Source: DATLYT01 sp035574455
GTDB lineage: Bacteria > Bacteroidota > Ignavibacteria > UBA10030
NCBI GenBank assembly: GCA_035574455.1
Contig: DATLYT010000163.1
Location: 1-8,637, forward strand
Reading direction: 5' to 3'
Length of the DNA stretch: 8,637 nucleotides
Shown here: positions 1 through 6,574 of the stretch, piece after piece
How positions within the stretch are numbered: position 1 is the first letter of the stretch
How the letters are laid out: each line of letters opens with the position of its first letter
The notes under the pieces: model-generated
Seen by the model: the letters and a program-made list of their open reading frames with translations, nothing else
The model's database searches: none
Told to the model about the DNA's origin: nothing
Translations under genes and position numbers: made by a program

Positions 1-534
1 TGTGGCGACGTAGATATATGTCTCGACGTCATCCCAGTAATTCACCGGCTTCTCATTGATCGAGAGAATCTTATCGCCGCGTTGAAATCCTGCCGCCGCC
101 GCAGGACTCTCCGGTGCCACATATCCGATTTCTGTGATTGGACGAACCGTCTTGCCCTGGTAGAGAAGAATTCCCCAGAAGATGACAATGGCAAGGAGAA
201 TATTCATGATCACGCCTGCTGAGATCACAATCATCCGTTGCCAGATCGGTTTGGCGCGGAACTCCCACGGCTGCGGAGGCTGATTGATGAACTCCGTGTC
301 CATGCTCTCGTCGATCATCCCGGCAATCTTAACATATCCGCCGATCGGTATCCAGGAGACGCAATAATCGGTCTCACCGATCTGCTTGCCGAACGCGCGG
401 GGTGGGAAGCCGATACTGAATCGCTCCACCCGCATCTTGAAAAGTTTCGCCGCGAGGAAATGGCCTAACTCATGGATGAAGACCAGAATACCGATGGTAA
501 TGACGAAGTAGAAAAGTGTGTTGAGAAATTCCAT
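1..534 (-). CDS. rseP: RIP metalloprotease RseP (site-2 protease), N-terminal part, cut by window edge
   Basis: This is the first 178 codons of a site-2 intramembrane zinc protease. The family cleaves membrane-anchored anti-sigma factors and leftover signal peptides within the inner membrane. The start is ATG at 534-532, and the frame stays open to the left edge, so the C-terminal half (second catalytic LDG motif and last membrane helices) lies outside. Visible features are a first membrane helix at about residues 5-28 carrying the zinc-binding HExxH motif as HELGH at 21-25, the typical segment WIPIGGYVKI at 61-70, a second membrane helix at about 100-125, and the beginning of a PDZ domain (PAAAAGFQRGDKILSIN, about 134-150). 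It starts 5 bases after the dxr stop, so it is probably co-transcribed with dxr, an arrangement common in bacteria. No clear Shine-Dalgarno sequence precedes it. Identification is secure from the motif set. Confidence 0.96.
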   Translation of the reverse strand, partial: MEFLNTLFYFVITIGILVFIHELGHFLAAKLFKMRVERFSIGFPPRAFGKQIGETDYCVSWIPIGGYVKIAGMIDESMDTEFINQPPQPWEFRAKPIWQRMIVISAGVIMNILLAIVIFWGILLYQGKTVRPITEIGYVAPESPAAAAGFQRGDKILSINEKPVNYWDDVETYIYVAT

Positions 535-539
535 AGTCG

Positions 540-1697
540 TTAGCTGGTGAGAGAAAGGCGGACCTGTTCGCGTATCGCTCGGTCCACTTCAATGATGTCG
601 TTGAGTTCTGGAGTTTGCCGGACGCGGTGGTTCGAAAGCGCTCTGTCAATCAGCTCCGGGATCTGATGCAACTTGATCTTCTTGTCTAGAAACGCTTCCA
701 CGGCAATCTCGTTGGCGGCGTTGAGCACCGTGGGCGCGGTTCCACCCATCGCTATTGCATCATATGCTAGCTGGAGGCAACGAAATTTTGTTCTGTCCGG
801 TGCAAAGAAAGTCATGGATTGGAGCTTGGGGAAATCGAGCCGAGCACCATTCATCGGCGAACGCTCGGGATAGGTGAGGGCGTACTGGATCGGGATTTTC
901 ATGTCAGGAATACCCAACTGCGCCTTAATGGAGCCGTCGACAAATTCTACCATCGAGTGAATAATCGACTGCGGGTGGACGACGACCTCGATCTTCTCAG
1001 GCGGAAGGCCGAAGAGCCAGTGCGCTTCGATCACTTCGAGACCCTTATTCATCAACGTCGCAGAGTCAATCGTGATTTTCTTCCCCATCTTCCAGTTGGG
1101 ATGATTGAGCGCCTGCTCCACGGTGACTTCAGAGAATGCGTCGGATGGCGTATGCAAGAAGGGGCCGCCGGAAGCCGTTAAAATCAAGCGCGAAATACGC
1201 TGGGGGTCTTCACCCGAAAGGCATTGTAAAATCGCGCTATGCTCACTGTCGATCGGAATCAAACGCGCTCCGTATTCTTTCAACAGCGCGGTAATCAACA
1301 TCCCGGCAACCACGAGCGTTTCCTTGTTGGCGAGCGCAACGGTTTTCCTGTGTTTGATGGCTTCGATGGTCGGTTTTAAGCCTGCAAACCCGACCAGCGA
1401 ACTAATGACGATGTCGACGTCGTCCCGTCGGACAATCTCCAACAGTCCTTCTTCGCCCGCAAGCACTTCCACAGAGGAGTCAAGCGTTTTTCGCAGAACC
1501 GAAGCATTGCATTCGTCGATCACCACCACGCCTCGCGGCCGAACCTGCTCCACTTGTTTCCGTAAAAGCTCGATGTTCTTGTTTGCTGTCAGGTAGGTAG
1601 CGCGGAAACGGTCGGGGAGACCCTGAATCACCTCTAAGCTGCTTTGACCTATTGAGCCTGTGGAACCGAGAATAGCGATATTTTTCTGAGAAGACAT
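540..1697 (-). CDS. dxr: 1-deoxy-D-xylulose 5-phosphate reductoisomerase
   Basis: DXR catalyses the NADPH-dependent rearrangement and reduction of 1-deoxy-D-xylulose 5-phosphate to 2-C-methyl-D-erythritol 4-phosphate, the committed step of the MEP isoprenoid pathway, in the cytoplasm. The product is 385 residues, normal for the family. The NADPH-binding loop GSTGSIG is at 11-17, LANKE at 122-126, metal ligands D150 and E152 in PIDSEHSAI, then E221 in NKGLEVIEA. The substrate-loop segment NHPNWKMGKKI is at 198-208 and VVHPQSIIHSMVEF at 239-252. The start was set at ATG 1697-1695 because the Rossmann strand KNIAILGSTG begins five residues later. The frame stays open 42 codons further upstream, but that stretch is unrelated to the family and would run into the divergent TPR gene. 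rseP follows 5 bases downstream. No key residue is missing. Confidence 0.97.
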   Translation of the reverse strand: MSSQKNIAILGSTGSIGQSSLEVIQGLPDRFRATYLTANKNIELLRKQVEQVRPRGVVVIDECNASVLRKTLDSSVEVLAGEEGLLEIVRRDDVDIVISSLVGFAGLKPTIEAIKHRKTVALANKETLVVAGMLITALLKEYGARLIPIDSEHSAILQCLSGEDPQRISRLILTASGGPFLHTPSDAFSEVTVEQALNHPNWKMGKKITIDSATLMNKGLEVIEAHWLFGLPPEKIEVVVHPQSIIHSMVEFVDGSIKAQLGIPDMKIPIQYALTYPERSPMNGARLDFPKLQSMTFFAPDRTKFRCLQLAYDAIAMGGTAPTVLNAANEIAVEAFLDKKIKLHQIPELIDRALSNHRVRQTPELNDIIEVDRAIREQVRLSLTS

Positions 1698-1811
1698 TCT
1701 ATTGCTCAAGGTACTCAAAACGTCCAGCCAAGTCAAGAAATCCAAAAACGGCGATGAACTGAACCTTTCATTGATATGACCTGTTTTTAATGATATATTG
1801 CAAAACCGACA
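1698..1811. promoter_or_regulatory. Divergent intergenic region between dxr and the TPR gene
   Basis: These 114 bases separate two genes that start in opposite directions, so promoters for both should lie here. The sequence is visibly more AT-rich than the genes on either side, especially 1735-1805. A good plus-strand promoter candidate is listed separately. For dxr the best minus-strand candidate is TTGACT (1736-1731) with a 17-base spacer to TACCTT (1713-1708). The -10 match is poor, and transcription would begin only a few bases before the start codon, so I do not call it. No inverted repeat that looks like an operator or terminator is visible. Confidence 0.6.
1771..1799 (+). promoter_or_regulatory. 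Candidate promoter for the TPR/exported-protein unit
   Basis: TTGATA (1771-1776) and TATATT (1794-1799) are each one base from the sigma-70 consensus and are separated by exactly 17 bases. The same bases also partly fit the Bacteroidota housekeeping promoter (TTTG near -33, TAnnTTTG near -7), with TTG at 1771 and TATATTG at 1794-1800, one T short. Either reading puts transcription start at about 1805-1808, only a few bases before the ATG at 1812, so the mRNA would be nearly leaderless. That fits the absence of a Shine-Dalgarno sequence before this gene. This is prediction from pattern only. Confidence 0.4.
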
Positions 1812-3707
1812 ATGAGCAAACAATCACATTTCACACGGCAACACCTCATTCTCCTGGTCTGCGTGTTTGTGTTCGCGCTGCCACTGAAAGCGCAACAGGG
1901 GGATGCTCTCGCGCGGTTTCGCCTTGCGCAAAGCTATGAACAAGAAGGATCGTGGGAGCGCGCGCTGCCCGTGTATGAATCCCTCTACCAATCCGACCCG
2001 AACAACATTCTCTACTTCGACGGCTTGCGCCGCTCGTACACCCAACTGAAACAGTACGACAAAGCCAAAAAACTCGTACGCGATCGGCTGCTTCGTCTCC
2101 CGAACGACCAGCAACTGCTTTCAATCCTCGGCAGTCTGCATTATCTTTCGGGCGAGGAGGTACAAGCGGATTCGTTGTGGAGACTTGTCATCCAGTCCGA
2201 TCCAAAAAACATTGGTCTGTATCGTCTCGTCGCACAACAGATGCTGGAGAACCGATTATTTGATCGAGCGATACAACTGTACCTGCGGGCGCGCGCAGAA
2301 ACCGGTCAGGAACGTGCCTTTGCCGAAGAACTCTCCTGGCTCTACGGGTCGTTTCAGCAGTATGCGCTGGCGACCAAAGAATTGATCGCGATGCTGCGCG
2401 CCAATCCGGCGCAGCTTGTCTCCATCCAATCGCGCTTCGCCGCGTTTATTTCCCGTGAGGGTGGAGCGAGGGAAGCAATCGCTGTTGTGAAGGAAGAGGT
2501 CCAACGATCCCCACGCGATATTCCGTTGCGGATGTTGCTCGCCTGGCTCCACATGGAGCAGAAGGACTACGACGCCGCATTGGCGGAGTACCGGATCATC
2601 GACAGTCAGCGCAACGCCGCAGGACAGGACCTGTTCTCCTTTGCTCAGCGCGCGTTACAGGAGAAGGCCTACCGCGCAGCAGCAGCAGCGTTTCGCGAGG
2701 TTGTCAATGAGTATCCAACGAAAGAACGGCTCCCCTTTGCGCGTTACGGCTTCGCCCGTGCGATTGAAGAACTCAGCGCAGAACGAGATTCAACCGGCGC
2801 AGGTGTATCCGGCATTCTGTCAAGCGTGGAGATTCCCGAAAATATCGGACGAATTTCTGAAACGCGACCAAGTTTCCAGGCCGCGCTGGCACTCTACGAT
2901 GCACTCGTCAGGGAATACCCTAGAACAGATTTTGCCGCACAGGCATACCTGCGCATTGGATTTATTCGTCGCAACAGATTCTTCGACCTCGATGGCGCGT
3001 TGGAAGCGTTCGAGCAGGTTCGGCGGTCGACACCGTCGCCGCATCTCGTGTTTGATGCGACATTGCAGATCGGCGAAGTGTTGACTGCAAAGAACGACCT
3101 CCCCGGTGCGCGGAGAGAGTACGAGGCGCTGGCAACCATCACGATGACCGAGCTGAGAGACCGTGCGCTGTTGAAGCTGGCCGAGCTTGATTATTTCGAG
3201 GCGAAATTCGATTCCTCGCTTGCGAAGCTCCAAACGCTCGCAACGAATGTCGCCACAGACCTTGCCAACGACGCTCTTCAACTCCAGTATTTCATCCAGG
3301 AAAATAAATCAACATTCCCGGCCGCGTTGAAAGCCTTTGCAGAAGCCGACCTCCTCGTGCGCCAGAACAAGCATTCCGAGGCGCTGCAGCGATTCAAAGA
3401 AATCATTCAACTCTACCCCTTAGCCTTACTGGTCGATGATGCCGTCATGCGCACAGGGGAACTCTCGTTAAAGCTCAAAAAGGTCGATGAAGCCCTAGCT
3501 GCATTCAAAAAAGTCGCTCAGGAAATGCCCACGAGTATTTACCGGGATTTTGCCCAGTTCCGGATAGCCGAGGTGTATGAGAATGTTCTTATGGATAAAC
3601 AGAAGGCGATTGAAACATATGAGCTTGTGCTTTCCCACTATCCTAATTCCATGTACGCCCAAGAAGCCCGGAAGCGAGTACGCCTGTTGCGGGGAGACAA
3701 TTTATGA
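1812..3707 (+). CDS. Exported tetratricopeptide-repeat protein
   Basis: The product is 631 residues. It begins with a clear signal peptide: basic n-region, hydrophobic core at about 11-22, and likely cleavage after ALPLKA at residue 27, leaving Gln at the mature end. There is no lipobox cysteine, so it should be periplasmic or surface-associated. The rest is almost entirely helical repeats. TPR-like units (paired helices with A/G-rich positions followed by P-N/D turns) are visible at about 35-66, 67-100, 102-133, 134-165, 236-267, 273-304, 376-408, 412-445, 506-537, 543-575 and 578-612. The last ones, with YPNS and YAQEARKR, resemble the TPR_6/YbgF/BamD-like type. Such proteins are scaffolds, so no enzymatic role is implied. 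A low-complexity break at about 322-350 separates two repeat blocks. The stop overlaps the start of the next gene by 4 bases, which suggests coupled translation and a shared job. The specific function is unknown. Confidence 0.9.
   Translation: MSKQSHFTRQHLILLVCVFVFALPLKAQQGDALARFRLAQSYEQEGSWERALPVYESLYQSDPNNILYFDGLRRSYTQLKQYDKAKKLVRDRLLRLPNDQQLLSILGSLHYLSGEEVQADSLWRLVIQSDPKNIGLYRLVAQQMLENRLFDRAIQLYLRARAETGQERAFAEELSWLYGSFQQYALATKELIAMLRANPAQLVSIQSRFAAFISREGGAREAIAVVKEEVQRSPRDIPLRMLLAWLHMEQKDYDAALAEYRIIDSQRNAAGQDLFSFAQRALQEKAYRAAAAAFREVVNEYPTKERLPFARYGFARAIEELSAERDSTGAGVSGILSSVEIPENIGRISETRPSFQAALALYDALVREYPRTDFAAQAYLRIGFIRRNRFFDLDGALEAFEQVRRSTPSPHLVFDATLQIGEVLTAKNDLPGARREYEALATITMTELRDRALLKLAELDYFEAKFDSSLAKLQTLATNVATDLANDALQLQYFIQENKSTFPAALKAFAEADLLVRQNKHSEALQRFKEIIQLYPLALLVDDAVMRTGELSLKLKKVDEALAAFKKVAQEMPTSIYRDFAQFRIAEVYENVLMDKQKAIETYELVLSHYPNSMYAQEARKRVRLLRGDNL
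3691..3696 (+). promoter_or_regulatory. Ribosome binding site for the second gene of the exported pair
   Basis: GGGGAG lies 7 bases before the ATG at 3704 and inside the end of the TPR gene. It supports ATG 3704 as the start of the downstream gene rather than the internal ATG at 3785, which would remove the signal peptide. Together with the ATGA overlap it suggests translational coupling. Confidence 0.6.
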
Positions 3708-5017
3708 TAACGGCTCAGATCAAAAGAGGATATCAGATCATTCGTAGCAATCCGGTCTCTAGGGCATGCGTCTTCTTGTTGCTCATGACGGAGCTCCTCT
3801 TTTCTCAATCGAAGCTGCTCCTTCCGATGGACCTCAAGCAGACCGACCATCTCAAGGCGTACGGCGTCGCGTTCTGGGTGCTCGAGCGCAACGGAGAGGT
3901 GGATTGGCTGCTGAACTACCGCGGCGGGGCGTTCATGATGGATTTTAGCGACATCATTGTTCGGGAGTGTCGGATACGCGGGGTGACGTTCGAAGCGCTC
4001 AGCGGGTCGGAGGCCGCGGTGGTGTATGCCGAGATTCAGCGCGACGACAACAACATGGATGTGGTGCGCCTGGAGAAAGCGCCGAAGATTGCCGTCTATG
4101 TTCCGCCCAACTTCAAACCGTGGGATGACGCGGTGACGCTGGCGCTGGAATACGCAGAGATTCCCTACACGAAAGTCTGGGACGAAGAAGTGCTCTCCGG
4201 AAAGCTTGCGGACTTCGATTGGCTCCATCTGCACCATGAGGATTTCACAGGACAGTACGGCAAATTCTATTCGAATTATCGGTACGCTCCGTGGTACATC
4301 GAGCAACAATTGCTGTACGAAAAAGAAGCAAAGCGATTAGGCTTCAAAAAGGTATCGGACGAGAAGAAAGCCGTAGCTCGTACCATTAAAGAGTACATCG
4401 GCGGAGGCGGATTCATGTTTGCGATGTGTTCGGCGACAGACAGTTACGACATCGCGCTGGCGGCGGAACATGTCGACATCTGCGACGTCATGTTCGACGG
4501 CGACCCACCCGACCCGAACGCACAGCAGAAACTTGACTTCTCGAAGACGTTGGCGTTTGAAAATTTCACGCTGGAGAAGAGTCCACTTCGCTATGAATAT
4601 TCCGACATCGACATCCCCTCCAGCGATCCGCCACCGATTCGCGATCCCAATTCCGATTACTTCACGCTGTTCGAGTTCTCCGCCAAGTATGACCCCGTGC
4701 CGACAATGCTCACACAGAATCATGTAAACATCGTGCGTGGGTTTATGGGCCAGACAACGGCGTTTCGGAAGAGCCTCATCAAATCAACGGTGGTGATTCT
4801 CGCGCAAAAAGAAGGAACGGAAGAGGTTCGGTACATTCATGGCAACTTTGGTCGTGGCACGTTCACCTGGTACGGTGGCCACGACCCCGAAGATTACCAA
4901 CACGCTGTGGGCGACCCGCCGACGGATCTTTCGCTTCACAAGAACTCTCCCGGCTATCGACTCATTCTGAATAACGTGCTCTTTCCGGCAGCGAAGAAGA
5001 AGCAACAGAAAACGTAA
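3704..5017 (+). CDS. Exported protein of the Bacteroidota family often labelled 'asparagine synthetase B'; function unknown
   Basis: The product is 437 residues. From memory, close relatives in Bacteroidota and Ignavibacteriota genomes carry the automatic label asparagine synthetase B. I see no support for that: there is no N-terminal Cys-2 glutaminase, no ATP-pyrophosphatase SGGxDS loop, and the protein has a signal peptide (basic n-region with K7, R8, R14, R20; hydrophobic core 21-33; cleavage about 34/35 before QSK). The mature domain opens with LLLPMDLKQTDHLKAYGVAF (38-57). A Rossmann-like part follows: PKIAVYVPP (127-135), EYAEIPY (149-155), DWLHLHHEDFTG (172-183), and a glycine-rich turn with a cysteine, GGGGFMFAMCSA (233-244, Cys242). 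Near the C-terminus is HGNFGRGTFTWYGGHDPEDY (379-398). This order recalls class I glutamine-amidotransferase-like/ThuA-like folds, with Cys242 at the nucleophile-elbow position and H393 or H400 as possible partner. That is inference. It overlaps the TPR gene by 4 bases, so the two probably work together outside the cytoplasm. Confidence 0.85.
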   Translation: MITAQIKRGYQIIRSNPVSRACVFLLLMTELLFSQSKLLLPMDLKQTDHLKAYGVAFWVLERNGEVDWLLNYRGGAFMMDFSDIIVRECRIRGVTFEALSGSEAAVVYAEIQRDDNNMDVVRLEKAPKIAVYVPPNFKPWDDAVTLALEYAEIPYTKVWDEEVLSGKLADFDWLHLHHEDFTGQYGKFYSNYRYAPWYIEQQLLYEKEAKRLGFKKVSDEKKAVARTIKEYIGGGGFMFAMCSATDSYDIALAAEHVDICDVMFDGDPPDPNAQQKLDFSKTLAFENFTLEKSPLRYEYSDIDIPSSDPPPIRDPNSDYFTLFEFSAKYDPVPTMLTQNHVNIVRGFMGQTTAFRKSLIKSTVVILAQKEGTEEVRYIHGNFGRGTFTWYGGHDPEDYQHAVGDPPTDLSLHKNSPGYRLILNNVLFPAAKKKQQKT

Positions 5018-5020
5018 CGG

Positions 5021-6529
5021 CTACACAGATCCAAACACCAGCTTTCCCACTTCACACTCCGCGCATCGTTCTTCTGTACAGTAAAACTTGTAGAGCTGGA
5101 TCAGCCCCTGCTGTGCACCGACAGAATCCAGCTTCACCCGACCTTTAACAAGCTGCCTTGCCATCAAGCGGGTAAGAGAATTCTCGCTCACCGCAGGGAG
5201 CGACTGCAGCAGTTGAATCGCACCCTCCCGCACCTCCTTATCCTTGAAAACACGGGCATACAGCAGCGCAAGAGGCAGGATAGTGTTGATGATGATGTCG
5301 TCCACGCGTGAAGCACCAAGCGGTTTGATCTGCTTTGCGGAGGGTTCATCGAAGTTGTAGTGGAGCGACCAGAAGGGATGTGCGCCAACGCGAAACAGCG
5401 TGCGGAGCGATGAATGCTTTTCGCTGACGGCCGTTGAAGATTTGAGGAGTTGAATGACGTTTCGGAACAAATCTTCGCGGACGAGCTTTCGCACAATGGG
5501 TGGAACAGCGGCGATCCGAACGGTTGGGAAGTTTGTCGGTCGCGTTGGGAAGAATTGCCAATCTGCAGGATGAAGCACTTCGCCGCGATACTTCTCGCGC
5601 GCCTTATGCCAGCGTTGGATGAGTTCGCGAGCATAAGCTCTGGACTCTTTGTCCTTCACCGAGCGAATCTTTGGAAGCAATCCCGCAGCACCGAACAGGA
5701 CCGACTCGAGGGTTTGTGGATCGTCTGCCAGGTTGGTGTTTCGAATCCACGCGAGTGAAATATTCTGCGCCAGCCGGACAAACGGCTCTTGATTCTTACT
5801 GTAGCCCAGTCCCTCGAGAATTCCCTCATACAGCACCTGCTCCCAGTGCTCTTTCTTAGCAAGGTCTTTCGGGGTGAGTTCGGGAAGCGGCGGCGGTATT
5901 TCTTCCGGCAAGCCCTCGCGGTGAGCTCTGTAACGGAGATATTCTTCACGCACTTCAAGTAGCGATTCATGTACGAGTTGCTTGAGCCGCTCTTCAAACC
6001 GTCGCAACTTCAGCTCCATCCGTTCGACGGCAAGACGATTCAGCCAGCGGCGGAGAAGGTCGGCAGAAACAGTATCATTGTGCCGGTAACATTTGATGGT
6101 CTCGGCGCGGCGTGCTCGCTCGTCGAGAATCGTTTTCTCCCAGATCGAGCGGATGGATTCCGAAAGGAACGGTTCGAGTACGAGCACGGGCACCGAGCGG
6201 CCGCTCTGGACAATGGTGGGAGACTTCTCCGTATCGCCTTCAAGCACCACGTGGAGGATGACTTTGTTATAGCGCGGGTCGGCCTCGTGGTGATGTTGCA
6301 GCCATTCGTAGACGGTGCGGTGAATCTCGACGTCGCCAGAGTAAATGGTGCGGCCGATGCGGATTTTCGCGTTGCGGAAATCCGGGCCTCCGTCGAGGTT
6401 CAACATGCCCGAACTAAAAATTTCGATCGGTTTGCCATCGGCCGTGCGCAGGTTGGCAGCGTTGAGGTATTGTTGTGACCAGACGTGACGGAGAAACCGC
6501 TCGTGGATGTTGGTGGAATGGCGCTTCAT
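5021..6529 (-). CDS. DUF2851 family protein
   Basis: The product is 502 residues, cytoplasmic by appearance (no signal peptide or membrane helix). It belongs to the DUF2851 family, found mainly in Bacteroidota and relatives, with no established function. Family hallmarks are RFLRHVWSQQYL (11-22), LRTADGKPIEIFSSGMLNLD (27-46), GGPDFRNAKIRIG (47-59), SGDVEIH (64-70), the segment YEWLQHHHEADPRYNKVILH (74-93), a central FPTRPTNFPTVRIA (327-340), VDDIIINTILPLALLYA (409-425) and the cysteine-rich end YCTEERCAEC (483-492). There are exactly four cysteines: C147, C484, C489, C492. P49-D50 followed by E68-x-H70 resembles a PD-(D/E)xK nuclease core with His in place of Lys. A charged, proline-containing stretch at about 185-230 looks longer than in the relatives I remember. 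It starts 45 bases after pyrF with no evident Shine-Dalgarno sequence, and its stop is 3 bases from the convergent plus-strand gene. Confidence 0.88.
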   Translation of the reverse strand: MKRHSTNIHERFLRHVWSQQYLNAANLRTADGKPIEIFSSGMLNLDGGPDFRNAKIRIGRTIYSGDVEIHRTVYEWLQHHHEADPRYNKVILHVVLEGDTEKSPTIVQSGRSVPVLVLEPFLSESIRSIWEKTILDERARRAETIKCYRHNDTVSADLLRRWLNRLAVERMELKLRRFEERLKQLVHESLLEVREEYLRYRAHREGLPEEIPPPLPELTPKDLAKKEHWEQVLYEGILEGLGYSKNQEPFVRLAQNISLAWIRNTNLADDPQTLESVLFGAAGLLPKIRSVKDKESRAYARELIQRWHKAREKYRGEVLHPADWQFFPTRPTNFPTVRIAAVPPIVRKLVREDLFRNVIQLLKSSTAVSEKHSSLRTLFRVGAHPFWSLHYNFDEPSAKQIKPLGASRVDDIIINTILPLALLYARVFKDKEVREGAIQLLQSLPAVSENSLTRLMARQLVKGRVKLDSVGAQQGLIQLYKFYCTEERCAECEVGKLVFGSV

Positions 6530-6574
6530 ACGGACAGCAGGTTACAGGTGGAAGATGTTCAGTGTTGGAATTGC

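Noticed and set aside
1105..1596. Plus-strand frame of 163 codons inside dxr
   Set aside because: It is Ser/Thr-rich with no domain pattern and lies antisense to the best conserved part of dxr.
1708..1736. TTGACT-17-TACCTT as a dxr promoter on the minus strand
   Set aside because: The -10 element matches only three of six consensus bases, and the start would fall within a few bases of the ATG. It is too weak to list as a feature.
1698..1823. Upstream extension of dxr by 42 codons to an ATG at 1823
   Set aside because: The extension has no resemblance to DXR, whose first strand begins right after the ATG at 1697. It would also overlap the start of the divergent TPR gene and consume the promoter region.
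3638..4309. Long open frame (223 codons) on the minus strand across the TPR/exported-protein junction
   Set aside because: It lies antisense to two well-supported genes. Its protein is rich in Arg, His and Val with no domain order, as expected for the reverse of a coding frame in GC-rich DNA.
3704..5017. Function as glutamine-hydrolysing asparagine synthetase
   Set aside because: Length, signal peptide and absence of both AsnB active-site signatures argue against it. The name appears to come only from database propagation.
5969..6478. Plus-strand frame of 169 codons inside the DUF2851 gene
   Set aside because: It is an antisense shadow: DUF2851 family motifs on the minus strand cover exactly this stretch, and there is no ribosome site or family resemblance for the plus-strand product.
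6530..6574. Possible terminator between pyrF and the DUF2851 gene
   Set aside because: No stem-loop followed by a T-run on the minus strand was found in the 45 bases; read-through into DUF2851 is more likely.
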